Source: Thiobacillus sp.
GTDB lineage: Bacteria > Pseudomonadota > Gammaproteobacteria > Burkholderiales > Thiobacillaceae
Direction of reading: 5' to 3'
NCBI GenBank assembly: GCA_030680405.1
Contig: JAUXVT010000049.1
Coordinates: forward strand, 62,001-126,000
DNA: 64,000 nt
The notes under the pieces are model-generated. The model did no database searches. It was given only the letters and a program-made list of their open reading frames with translations, and had not been told where the DNA came from. Shown in pieces: positions 1 through 7,664 of this stretch (position 1 is its first letter; each line of letters begins with the position of its first letter). The translations under genes and the position numbers were made by a program.

Positions 1-379
1 TTGATGAAGGTATGTGCAGCTTCCATGGCCCTTCATCTGGTCCTTCAATGGCCCATCTTCGCGCCTCGTCTTCAATATATCTTCCCTCTTGATCGTAGTT
101 TGCCGCGAGTATGATGGCATTGGGGAATGTGGCTTCAGTTGTTCTGATGAACGATGCGATTTCATCTAATCGCTTTTTATTTTCTCCTCGTTGGGTACCA
201 AAAATTGAGTATCCACCTTTGTTCTCGTCCGTTTCCTGCTCCATCCGCTCCATAACTTCGGCTGGCTGAGAATAAGTTATTCGATCTAATACGTCGGCAC
301 CAAGAGAAAAAGCATAAAACGTCCCAAGGGGTTGGTTAACTCGAATAGCGAGCCTGTTGATGCTATCGGTTTCGGTCAT
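1..379 (-). CDS. DGQHR-domain (DndB-like) protein, 3' part outside window
   Basis: Only the first 126 residues are visible; the gene runs off the left edge. The open frame starts with ATG at 379 and reads MTETDSINRLAIRV, then QPLGTFY (about 16-22), GTQR (61-64) and FPNAIILAANYD (85-96). This spacing is typical of the DGQHR family, which includes DndB, the regulator of DNA phosphorothioation operons. The DGQHR motif itself would lie beyond the edge. The ATG overlaps the stop codon of the membrane-protein gene before it (ATGA), so the two are probably translationally coupled. The position at the end of a Dnd cluster supports the call. It could instead be a DGQHR protein distinct from true DndB. 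Confidence 0.7.
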   Translation of the reverse strand, partial: MTETDSINRLAIRVNQPLGTFYAFSLGADVLDRITYSQPAEVMERMEQETDENKGGYSIFGTQRGENKKRLDEIASFIRTTEATFPNAIILAANYDQEGRYIEDEARRWAIEGPDEGPWKLHIPSS

Positions 380-861
380 CACTGGAGTCCTCCACCGCCC
401 AGATTGGCAGGCGAAACATCAGAACCACCCAGCGAGCCCGTGGGCGGAATGGTTTCGTCGGGTTCAAACCGCCCCGAGTACAAAGAAATAAAAAACCAAA
501 CGACTAAAGACGCGACCATACCCAGTAGGCCCGTTGTCCAGTCTCCTGGTTTACCGTCGCGAACTAACGCAACAATCGCTAACGCACCAGCAATACCGCA
601 AAGTGCTATTAGGCGCATCCGAATAATTTTCGAAAGCTTTTTCCAGTAAGGCTCGTGCAAGACCGCGTCGGCTAACAACGGAGCTAAGATTGCGAAAATA
701 TAAGTGGCTAGACCATCTGAAGCGAGAGTTTTTCCGGGGATAAGGAGCGGTAGCCAAACACCGGCTCCACCCCCGATAACGACTGCAAACAGGCCATACC
801 AAGCTATAGCCTCTATCGAGCTTTTCTTTTTTGAGTTCTCGTTATCCGAAGCCATGCTCAT
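379..861 (-). CDS. small four-helix membrane protein of the Dnd island, unknown function
   Basis: 160 residues, not recognised as a named family. A charged N-terminus (NENSKKKSS) is followed by four hydrophobic segments at about 18-41, 51-68, 83-100 and 110-128, then a Gly/Pro/Ser-rich tail. It starts 8 bases after the stop of the ATPase remnant, and its own stop overlaps the ATG of the DGQHR gene. It therefore sits inside the Dnd transcription unit rather than beside it. Membrane proteins are not standard Dnd components, so it could be an accessory or immunity factor of this Dnd variant, or a passenger. A second ATG at residue 3 is an alternative start. Confidence 0.6.
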   Translation of the reverse strand: MSMASDNENSKKKSSIEAIAWYGLFAVVIGGGAGVWLPLLIPGKTLASDGLATYIFAILAPLLADAVLHEPYWKKLSKIIRMRLIALCGIAGALAIVALVRDGKPGDWTTGLLGMVASLVVWFFISLYSGRFEPDETIPPTGSLGGSDVSPANLGGGGLQ

Positions 862-869
862 CGCTATTC

Positions 870-1566
870 CTAGAAGGCCTTAACCTTAATCGGCTTCGAT
901 TCTTTCACTGTCATGAACACCCCTGTCGGTAGTGCCGCGAAGCTCACTTTGCCCCTAAACATGTTCTGCAATACCTGATTGCTTGCTGCGTTGGTCTTGA
1001 AGCAAACCGGCAAACCAATGTTTTCGAGATAATCATCGCCTGCACCGTCATAGTCGTCCGGGCTTTGGGATGCCAGTGCCACCATAAGCCCTTTGGAGCG
1101 ATGCAATCGGATGTTGTCGGACAGCGCCTTGTGTCGCGATGCTAATAAGTGGCGCGCCTCATCGATGGCCAAAACAGCACGAATAGCGCGGTGACCTTGA
1201 GCGTCCTGCGGTGCCTCTGGGGCGCGTTTCAGGAACGTGTTTAGGGCATCAAGTAACAAGTACGCTGCGAGGTTTTTCTGGGTGTCGTGCGCATTCGCGA
1301 ACGTGATGATCCAGCTTTGCGAGAAGAACTGCGCGGGTGACATTTCGGGTTGAAAAATGGTTCGTTCGGTCAAGTCACTAATCGTGGAAATGACGCTGTC
1401 AGTCTTCAACTTACGGTCATCATAGAAGTCACGTAGAGCCAGTCCAATGTCTTCCAGCGAGATGTTCTTGCGCCGGGAGAACAGCGGGCGTAATGCATCC
1501 TTCATGGTTTCCAATTGAACGGCACCTGCTTTGCTCTGCATTACCCGCCCCGTCAAGATTACCTGT
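870..1566 (-). pseudogene. C-terminal part of a Dnd-associated HerA/FtsK-like ATPase
   Basis: About 230 residues remain of what should be a much longer ATPase. VLAIDEARHLL is a Walker-B-like segment (hydrophobics, then D-E), and LMVALASQSPDDYD resembles the sensor region of HerA/FtsK-type ATPases. GLPVCFKTNA and the C-terminal FMTVKESKP also fit ATPases encoded beside dndE. No Walker A motif is present upstream, and no good start codon or ribosome site precedes the frame. The frame begins where the dndE reading frame breaks (about 1560-1575). I read it as the 3' end of a dndE-linked ATPase gene whose 5' and central parts were deleted. The stop is TAG at 870-872. Confidence 0.6.
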
Positions 1567-1728
1567 TGGGTAGGAAGACTCGGATAAGGAACGGCCAATC
1601 GCCAGACGCGCGATACGATTCTTGGCAGACAACCCTAAGTTGGACCGCAACTGCTCTGTACGCCGATCCGCTTCCGCCGAGGTCTGAAAACCCGCCAGCA
1701 GCACTTGTTCCAATGTGATGGCGTTCAT
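1564..1728 (-). pseudogene. dndE: dndE 5' fragment (DUF1832)
   Basis: ATG at 1728 overlaps the dndD stop (ATGA). The first 55 residues carry the DndE start: a helix (TLEQVLLAGFQTSAEADRR), then LRSNLGLSAKNRIARLAIGRSL, the conserved helix-turn region of DndE, which binds nicked DNA in the phosphorothioation complex. After SESSYPT the frame loses all resemblance to DndE. The same DNA in another frame continues into the ATPase C-terminus. DndE is usually over 100 residues, so at least half is missing. In some bacteria DndE is fused to an ATPase, so this fragment and the next could be two ends of one gene with an internal, frame-changing deletion. Confidence 0.6.
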
Positions 1729-2324
1729 CCCATAAACTCCTCGAAATACTCATTCTCGGTTGCTACCGTACGCCCCACTCCGCTGCCAATCTCTGAGTGT
1801 TGCAGTAGATATATCTTGCTGACGCTTGGCTCCAGCATTGCGTAAGTGTCCCGATCAATCTCTTTGTCCTGCGACAGAAGAATGACTTGGCGACTCTTGT
1901 CCGATACCCAGTATTTCAGAATGTTGGCGCGGTGAGTGCTGTCAAGACGTCCCAACGGGGTGTCCACCACCAGCGGGGCGTCGATACCTGAGATGTTCGC
2001 CAGACCAGCAAGCAATGCGGTGGCGAACACCTGATTCTCACCCGCCGATTTATCGAACGGGATTTCGTCACCTTCACGACTCAGGATGCGAGTTTGGCCG
2101 GTCTCATCGATGTCGATGCGGTGCACCTGGTTCTTGTGAGCCAGCTTCTTGTATACGTCAGTCATTTCCTCAGCCAACTGTCCCACCTTCAAGGTATACA
2201 ACTGCGGAACCAATTCGCTGATAAGCGCGCACACGCGTTCTGCGCGCCCGACCATGGATTTCACTGGGTTGGCTTGCACAAATTTTTCATGCTCGCGTGA
2301 GTACAGTGCCCGCTCCTGGTCAAC
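1725..2324 (-). pseudogene. dndD: dndD 3' fragment (SMC-like ATPase of DNA phosphorothioation)
   Basis: About 200 residues matching the C-terminal ATPase lobe of DndD. The ABC signature region is KSAGENQVFATALLAGLA. The Walker B/D-loop is PLVVDTPLGRLDS, followed by QVILLSQDKEID. DndD is normally some 650 residues with an N-terminal Walker A and a long coiled coil; both are absent. The sequence preceding VDQERAL is the small-protein gene in another frame, so the missing two thirds were deleted rather than frameshifted. Without Walker A the product cannot bind ATP by itself. DndD supplies ATPase/nicking activity to the DndCDE complex, so sulphur insertion is probably lost from this locus. Confidence 0.7.
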
Positions 2325-2490
2325 CGTACACGTTGTGCGCGCGTTCCTCGCCCGAGCGCTCACGCTGGATGCCAACCAGTTCTTCGAGAACGTCCATAGG
2401 AACGCCGTGCTTGACGCATAGCTCTTCAAGTACGGCACGCGCGTTAGGGTCAGACCATAACGGCAAATCACCTAGAAACACATCACTCAT
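2320..2490 (-). CDS. Dnd-associated small protein, C-terminally truncated
   Basis: 56 residues beginning MSDVFLGDLPLW, ending in HNVYG. ATG at 2490 overlaps the dndC stop (ATGA). The pattern of a short acidic N-terminus, then VLEELCVKHGVP, LVGIQRE and GEERAH resembles the small proteins annotated as associated with DNA modification systems and encoded between dndC and dndD. As I recall, these are about 80 residues and continue past the GEERAH region with an acidic tail. Here the reading stops immediately, at the point where dndD sequence begins. The stop codon is therefore probably a product of the deletion that removed the dndD 5' end. Confidence 0.5.
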   Translation of the reverse strand: MSDVFLGDLPLWSDPNARAVLEELCVKHGVPMDVLEELVGIQRERSGEERAHNVYG

Positions 2491-3662
2491 ACTACGTCCC
2501 CTTGTTGTTTGACCGGTTTGCTGATTTCCTCGGCCCAAATGGCGTGAATTCTCTGAATTTCATCGGTTGAAATCAGCAGATCACCATACTCAGCTTGAGT
2601 AGCCAGCAGTTTATCCAAAATCATTTTGCGCGCCTGAATGGTGAACGGTCCCGGCACGTGCTTTATCTGCTCGCCACGTGCGTTAAATGTAATTTCACCA
2701 TTACGCCGCATGATTGAGCGATAGCGCGGATCGTTGCGAATTTCTTTAAGCCATTGGCGAAACTCGATCAATGCAGAGAAGTGGTGATTGCCTGCGTCCA
2801 CAAAACCTTGAAGACTCTTATCTTTCTCGACAACTGTGCACGTCCAGCAACCAAAACGGCTGTTGGATGTGCCGCATCCTGCGGCCTCGTCCTTACTCAG
2901 TACCACGGGGCATTCTCCGCCTTCGGCATCGCGGTATAACTGGATCAAATCACGGTGGGTTCCACCCCATGGTGGCTGGCAGCGTCCCAATACATCCCAG
3001 ACATCGTCCACGGTAAGGTGAACAATCGGACGATAAATAAACGCCCCTGGCAACTCGCTGTGCGGTGTGAGGTTCGATCCCGCAAGGTTTTGAAATTTGT
3101 TAATCGAGTTGCGGCGGCTATCGCTTTCGTCAAGGCGCACACCCAGCGCTACGATGGCTGCGCCGTGGGCGGACACGTTGTCTAGGATGTACCGGCTAGT
3201 CGGTTGAATTTTTAGGCGGTCGGTACACCAGCGCATCGTCTGGTTCGGGCTGGGGTAGCCCTTGCCGATCAACAGCGTCCAGAAAGTTTTGTCTGGCGCA
3301 GGACGGGTCGTCACTACAGTGACTGGCAAGCGGAGGCTTTTGGCCATACTGGCAATTGCGGCCTGCACCTTGGCTAGATGTGCCATGACCATCGGGCTTT
3401 CTACCTGAGTATCGTTGGACACCAAATGGACATGGCGTTGTCGTTGCGATGGCGGAATCTCTAGCAAGGCTTCGAAGACAGCCTGGGCAACAACGGTCGA
3501 ATCCTTGCCACCAGAAAACCCAATGATCCATGGGTAGGCTTGGACATCTGATAGGTATTCGCTGCGAACAGCGCGGACGACATCGTCCCAAAAATCGCTA
3601 TCAATCCGCTGAGCCGATTGAACAATGCCCACCTCAACAGGAATCAGGTTTTTATTAAGCAT
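2487..3662 (-). CDS. dndC: DNA phosphorothioation sulfurtransferase DndC
   Basis: 391 residues of the PAPS-reductase/ATP-pyrophosphatase family. The PP-loop is WIIGFSGGKDSTVV (about residues 46-59). RWCTDRLKI and the cysteine-rich GCGTSNSRFGCWTCTVVEKD are the expected iron-sulphur ligand regions of DndC. The protein activates the DNA backbone with ATP and takes sulphur from a cysteine desulfurase (DndA or IscS, not in this window). It is somewhat shorter than most DndC proteins (roughly 450-500), mainly at the C-terminus, but the core motifs are intact. No good ribosome site sits just upstream of ATG 3662: a GAGGAG lies about 20 bases away, inside the HIT fragment. Its partners dndD and dndE are broken, so it is probably an orphan. 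Confidence 0.85.
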   Translation of the reverse strand: MLNKNLIPVEVGIVQSAQRIDSDFWDDVVRAVRSEYLSDVQAYPWIIGFSGGKDSTVVAQAVFEALLEIPPSQRQRHVHLVSNDTQVESPMVMAHLAKVQAAIASMAKSLRLPVTVVTTRPAPDKTFWTLLIGKGYPSPNQTMRWCTDRLKIQPTSRYILDNVSAHGAAIVALGVRLDESDSRRNSINKFQNLAGSNLTPHSELPGAFIYRPIVHLTVDDVWDVLGRCQPPWGGTHRDLIQLYRDAEGGECPVVLSKDEAAGCGTSNSRFGCWTCTVVEKDKSLQGFVDAGNHHFSALIEFRQWLKEIRNDPRYRSIMRRNGEITFNARGEQIKHVPGPFTIQARKMILDKLLATQAEYGDLLISTDEIQRIHAIWAEEISKPVKQQGDVV

Positions 3663-3750
3663 GATTGGGGGGGAATTTTAGCTCCTCGGCGAGGATGCGT
3701 TTGGGATCAAGTTGGCAAAAAGGACAGGATTTTTCGAGTGGCGAGTTCAT
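3655..3750 (-). pseudogene. truncated HIT-family gene, first ~25 codons only
   Basis: A 31-codon frame from ATG 3750 reads MNSPLEKSCPFCQLDPKR and then ILAEE before losing similarity. CPFC followed by a short linker and ILAE is the zinc-ribbon start of HIT-family nucleotide hydrolases, in which a DNA-proximal HIT core should follow. Here the frame runs into the dndC start and stops. This is the third place in the island where the start of one gene abuts a later part of the cluster. It is also the point where base composition changes from AT-richer island DNA to GC-rich chromosome, so it may instead be a resident gene cut by island insertion. Confidence 0.6.
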
Positions 3751-3761
3751 GCCGGACGCAG

Positions 3762-4166
3762 TCAGCGTGCATTCAGAAAATCGGCGACCGTCTGAATCAG
3801 CAGGCCATCCGCCTTGTTGCGGTCATTCATTAGAAACCCGAAATCGCGGAGGTCGCCGGTGAGCAGGACATCCGCCCGGCAGGCGTGCGCGGCGCGATAG
3901 ATGGGACAGTCCTTGTCCGGCAATCCCGCAGGGCAATCCGCGCCCGCCGCGTCGGGCGACATGCGCAGGCCTTGAGCCAGCGCGCCCAGCCGTTCCAGGC
4001 CGTCGGGGAACTTGAGCGCCAGGTTGCGGGGCGCTTCTTCCAGCGCGTAGGCGCTGGTGACCAGTTGCCAGAGTCCCGCCTGGCCGAGCTCGATGACCAG
4101 GGCGGCCTTGCCCTTGGGATTGTGCGCCGCCGTAAAAAGAACGTTGGCGTCCAGAAAGAGCCGCAT
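3762..4166 (-). CDS. PIN-domain toxin (VapC-like ribonuclease)
   Basis: 134 residues. Acidic residues expected in the PIN active site are visible: D6 in MRLFLDANVL, E near residue 43-44 in YALEEAPRN, D in DKDCPIYRAA and D in LLTGDLRDFG. PIN toxins are Mg-dependent RNases that cut tRNA, rRNA or mRNA. ATG 4166 overlaps the stop of the AbrB-type antitoxin (ATGA), the standard coupling of a type II pair. The pair lies at the GC-rich side of the Dnd island boundary. Confidence 0.85.
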   Translation of the reverse strand: MRLFLDANVLFTAAHNPKGKAALVIELGQAGLWQLVTSAYALEEAPRNLALKFPDGLERLGALAQGLRMSPDAAGADCPAGLPDKDCPIYRAAHACRADVLLTGDLRDFGFLMNDRNKADGLLIQTVADFLNAR

Positions 4167-4414
4167 CAGGCTTTCTGCAGCCGGGCCAGAATGCGCTTGC
4201 GCTCAGCTGCGGTCAGCTTGTCTTCGCTGTCCCACTGGGCAATCTGTTCGTCGGAATAGCGTTCGATCTCCAGCACAGCTGCGGGCTTCAGGGCAAGCTC
4301 GCCGTTGCGCGTTTCGATAATCACGGCGCTGCCGGGTGCGATGCCGAGTTGCTTGCGCATGTCGGCCGGCAGGGTGATCTGGCCGCGATTGGACACGATG
4401 AGGGTTTCACGCAT
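4166..4414 (-). CDS. AbrB/SpoVT-type antitoxin
   Basis: 82 residues. The N-terminal swapped-hairpin DNA-binding domain is plain: ETLIVSNRGQITLPADMRKQ, then LGIAPGSAVII, residues 3-34. The C-terminal half is charged and helical and would wrap the PIN toxin. ATG at 4414 is chosen because it begins this domain and lies just downstream of a 13-base inverted repeat. Such antitoxins neutralise their toxin and repress their own operon. Confidence 0.85.
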   Translation of the reverse strand: MRETLIVSNRGQITLPADMRKQLGIAPGSAVIIETRNGELALKPAAVLEIERYSDEQIAQWDSEDKLTAAERKRILARLQKA

Positions 4415-4430
4415 TTTGATTCTCCGCAAT

Positions 4431-4443
4431 ACGGAAATTCCGT
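4431..4443. promoter_or_regulatory. inverted repeat, candidate operator of the AbrB/PIN operon
   Basis: ACGGAA-A-TTCCGT is a perfect 6+1+6 inverted repeat, followed at once by a partial third half-site (ATTCCG). It lies 17 bases upstream of the antitoxin ATG, where an autoregulatory site is expected. The function is inferred from position and symmetry. Confidence 0.5.
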
Positions 4444-4506
4444 TATTCCGATAATAGGCTAGCGTCCGGCATTCGTCCACTGCCACGCCCGGCGCGCTGA
4501 AATTCA

Positions 4507-5562
4507 TCACGCCACCAGCGGCGGCTCGTCCATCAGCGCGATCTGCTCGCGCAATTCGAGGATGCGCGCCTGCCAGTACTGCGGCGTATTGAACCACGGA
4601 AACGCGGCAGGGAAAGCCGGGTCGCCCCAGCGGCGCGCAAGCCAGGCCGAGTAGTGGATCAGCCTCAAGGTTCTGAGTGCCTCGACCAGATGCAGTTCAC
4701 GCGGGTCGAATTCGGCGAAGTCCTCGTAGCCCGTCAGGATCTCGGTGATCTGCGCCTGCTGCTCCTCACGCTCCCCGGACATCAGCATCCACAGATCCTG
4801 CACCGCCGGCCCCATGCGGCTGTCGTCGAAATCGACGAAATGCGGCCCGGCGTCGGTCCACAGCACGTTGCCGGCATGGCAGTCACCGTGCAGGCGGATG
4901 GCGCGCACCTTGCCGGCGCGTTCGTAGCAATACGCCACGCTTGCGAGCGCATGCTCGACCACGCTGTCCCACGCGGCAACGAGATCCGGCGGCAGCCAGT
5001 TTCCTGCGCACAGGAAATCGCGCGACGCGAATCCGAAGGTCTCGAGGTCGAGGGTCGGGCGGTGCGAAAAATTCGCCTGCGCGCCGACCGCGTGGATGCG
5101 ACCGAGAAAGCGGCCCATCCGTTGCAGGGTGTCGACGCGGTCGAACTCGGGCATGCGCCCACCCTGTTTCGGGTACACGGCGAAGCGGAAACCGGCGTGG
5201 CGGTGCAGGGTGGCGCCGTTCAATTCCAGCGGGGCGACAACCGGGATTTCGCGTGCGGCCAGCTCGGTGGTGAACGCATGCTCTTCCAGAATGGCGGCGT
5301 CGCTCCAGCGTCCAGGGCGATAGAACTTGACCACCACCAGTGCTGCGCCAAGACCGCCCGAAGGGCGAGCACCCTGAAGGGCATGAATGTCTGGCGGCGT
5401 ACCCCCCGCGGGTGCGGCATCCTCGACGCCCATCTGGTAGACGCGATTTTCGTAGCTGTTCAGCGCCAGCAGGCGGCCATCGGCCTTGAAGCCGGTCGAG
5501 TCGAGCGCATCGAGCGCGCAGTCAGGGGTCAGCGCAGCATAGGGGTGGGACGAATTCATCAT
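4507..5562 (-). CDS. srkA: stress response serine/threonine kinase SrkA (YihE/RdoA)
   Basis: 351 residues of the aminoglycoside-phosphotransferase-like kinase family. SYENRVYQ (36-43) opens the nucleotide lobe. VVVKFYRP (76-83) holds the ATP-binding lysine K79. The catalytic loop is LHGDCHAGNV (224-233) with D227, and VDFDD (243-247) supplies the metal ligand. In enterobacteria SrkA counters programmed death under oxidative and envelope stress. Residues about 45-74 are an extra Gly/Pro/Ala-rich loop between YQ and VVVKF, where relatives have only a few residues; its DNA is palindromic. A run of Ala codons ends the protein. Confidence 0.85.
   Translation of the reverse strand: MMNSSHPYAALTPDCALDALDSTGFKADGRLLALNSYENRVYQMGVEDAAPAGGTPPDIHALQGARPSGGLGAALVVVKFYRPGRWSDAAILEEHAFTTELAAREIPVVAPLELNGATLHRHAGFRFAVYPKQGGRMPEFDRVDTLQRMGRFLGRIHAVGAQANFSHRPTLDLETFGFASRDFLCAGNWLPPDLVAAWDSVVEHALASVAYCYERAGKVRAIRLHGDCHAGNVLWTDAGPHFVDFDDSRMGPAVQDLWMLMSGEREEQQAQITEILTGYEDFAEFDPRELHLVEALRTLRLIHYSAWLARRWGDPAFPAAFPWFNTPQYWQARILELREQIALMDEPPLVA
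5341..5430. repeat. palindrome-rich in-frame insert within srkA
   Basis: This segment encodes the extra loop in SrkA. It contains two stacked short hairpins with the same core, CGCCCGAAGGGCG and CCCTGAAGGG, and a GC-rich half (GGCGGCGTACCCCCC). Its length keeps the kinase frame open. It resembles small palindromic REP-like elements that can be tolerated inside surface loops. No second copy of exactly this sequence was noticed in the window. Confidence 0.4.
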
Positions 5563-5632
5563 AAAAACCGGAAGGACGGCAAAGCAGCTATAAACGGATA
5601 ATGCCTCAACTCTTCAACCCCATCGCCACACC

Positions 5633-7438
5633 ATGACACCGCCCGAGCCTTTCAGCATGGAAATCTCCCGGCATATCTGGGAAACCCGCTACCGTGCCGC
5701 GGGCGAAGCCGACATCCGCGCCAGCTGGCAGCGGGTGGCGCAGGCCATCGCGGCAGCAGAAAGCAATGAACGCGAGCGCTGGGCAGAACGCTTTTACGGC
5801 CTGCTGGAGCATTTCCGCTTTCTGCCCGGTGGGCGCATTCTCGCCGGTGCCGGAACCGGGCACCGGGTGACTCTGTTCAACTGCTTCGTCATGGGCGAAA
5901 TCGCCGACGACCTGGTGAGCATTTTCGAGGCGCTGAAGGAAGGCGCGCTCACCATGCAGCAGGGCGGCGGCGTGGGCTACGATTTTTCCACCCTGCGCCC
6001 GGCCGGCATGGTGGCACAAGCCACCGGCAGCATCGCCTCCGGCCCGGTGTCCTTCATGCGCATCTGGGACGCCATGTGCGCCACCATGCTGTCCACCGGC
6101 GCGCGACGCGGCGCGATGATGGCGACGCTGCGCTGCGACCACCCCGATATCGAAACCTTCGTCGACGCCAAGCGCGATCCCGCGGTGCTGCGGCATTTCA
6201 ACCTGTCGGTGCAGGTCAGCGACGATTTCATGGCCGCGGTGGCGGAAGACCGTGACTGGCCGCTGGTTTTCCCTACCCACCCGGGCGAGTCAGCGGGTAG
6301 CGCCACTGTTCTGCGGCACTGGACTGGCAGCGCCGTGCCGGTGCCCTGCCGCGTGCTGCGCACGGTGAAGGCGCGCGCGTTGTGGCAACGCATCCTGCGC
6401 GCGGCCTACGACACCGCCGAACCCGGGGTGCTGTTCGTCGACACCATCAACCGCGACAACACCCTCATCGACCGCGAGACGCTCACCGCCACCAACCCCT
6501 GCGGGGAAATTCCCCTGCCGCCCTACGGTGCCTGCGACCTCGGTTCGCTCAATCTGGTCGCCTTCGTGGCGTCGCCTTTCGCCGTCGATACCCGTCTCGA
6601 CCTCGAAGCGCTGGCCGACGCGGCGCAACTCGCTGTGCGCTTTCTCGACAACGTCATCGACGTCTCCCGCTACCCGCTGCCGGCGCAGGCCGAACAGGCC
6701 CGGCACACACGGCGTATCGGGCTCGGCATCACCGGGCTGGCGGACGCGCTGGTGCTGCTCGGCCTGCGCTACGACAGCGGAGCCGCACGCACGCTGGCCG
6801 CGCGTGCGGCGCAGGCCATCCGCGACGCAGCCTACCGTGCGTCCATTGACCTCGCCAGCGAGAAAGGGGCATTCCCCGATCTCGACCATGAGGCGTTTCT
6901 GGCCAGCGGCTTCTGCACCCGACTGCCAGAAGCGATTCGCGATGCCATCGCCGCGCACGGCATCCGCAACAGCCATCTTTTAGCCATCGCGCCGGCCGGC
7001 ACCATCAGCCTGCTGGCCAATAATCTTTCCAGCGGCATCGAGCCGCTTTTCGCCGCCGAGGCCGAGCGTCGCGTGCTGGGAACGGATGGCAGCTATCGCA
7101 CCCACCGCGTGATCGACCACGCGCTCCACCTGTGGCGGCAGCAGGGCCGCGCCGGCACACCGCCTGCCCTGATCGAGGCGCGGCAGATCGATCCGCTTGC
7201 CCATCTGCACATGCAGGCCGCACTGCAGCCCTTGGTCGACAACGCCATTTCCAAAACCATCAATGTCGCGGCTGATATCCCATTCGAGCGCTTCGTGGGC
7301 ATCTACCGGCAGGCGTATGCGCTCGGCCTCAAGGGCTGCACCGTGTTTCGCCCCAACCCGGTCACCGGCGCCATCCTCAGCCAGTCGCCCGCGAGCGAAC
7401 AGGCGCAATGCTGCGGTCTCGAACGCGAAGCGGATTAA
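5633..7438 (+). CDS. nrdJ: adenosylcobalamin-dependent (class II) ribonucleotide reductase
   Basis: 601 residues. It reduces ribonucleotides to deoxyribonucleotides using coenzyme B12, without oxygen or an NrdB subunit. The first active-site cysteine is in LFNCFVMG (C84). The finger loop NPCGEI carries the radical cysteine C290 and E292, followed by GACDLGSLNL. The C-terminal cysteine pair C593-C594 serves thioredoxin-dependent re-reduction. ATG 5633 is used; ATG 5657 (MEISRHIW) is an equally possible start. It diverges from srkA across about 70 bases, in which I see no B12 riboswitch. Confidence 0.9.
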   Translation: MTPPEPFSMEISRHIWETRYRAAGEADIRASWQRVAQAIAAAESNERERWAERFYGLLEHFRFLPGGRILAGAGTGHRVTLFNCFVMGEIADDLVSIFEALKEGALTMQQGGGVGYDFSTLRPAGMVAQATGSIASGPVSFMRIWDAMCATMLSTGARRGAMMATLRCDHPDIETFVDAKRDPAVLRHFNLSVQVSDDFMAAVAEDRDWPLVFPTHPGESAGSATVLRHWTGSAVPVPCRVLRTVKARALWQRILRAAYDTAEPGVLFVDTINRDNTLIDRETLTATNPCGEIPLPPYGACDLGSLNLVAFVASPFAVDTRLDLEALADAAQLAVRFLDNVIDVSRYPLPAQAEQARHTRRIGLGITGLADALVLLGLRYDSGAARTLAARAAQAIRDAAYRASIDLASEKGAFPDLDHEAFLASGFCTRLPEAIRDAIAAHGIRNSHLLAIAPAGTISLLANNLSSGIEPLFAAEAERRVLGTDGSYRTHRVIDHALHLWRQQGRAGTPPALIEARQIDPLAHLHMQAALQPLVDNAISKTINVAADIPFERFVGIYRQAYALGLKGCTVFRPNPVTGAILSQSPASEQAQCCGLEREAD

Positions 7439-7664
7439 GCAAGCAGCACACCCCGCACGGAGCAGGCTTTTTCCGAAAATCGAGGCGTGCATAGCCACGC
7501 AAATGCAGGTGTTCGCTCTAATATTTACGTTGCATATCTCTAGTTTCCTAGTCGGCCACCGTAAATCAAGCGAATGCAAGCTGGCAACACGACGCAAAAG
7601 ACGACTGGCTTGATTCAGTGATCATCATTTACTTCTGAAACTGTTTTACGAAAAGGAAACTGAC

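Noticed and set aside
379..3662. CRISPR or restriction-modification locus at the left edge
   Set aside because: No spaced repeats, no methyltransferase or Cas motifs; the motifs are those of Dnd proteins.
5563..5632. Cobalamin riboswitch upstream of nrdJ
   Set aside because: The gap is only 70 bases and lacks the conserved B12-box sequence.
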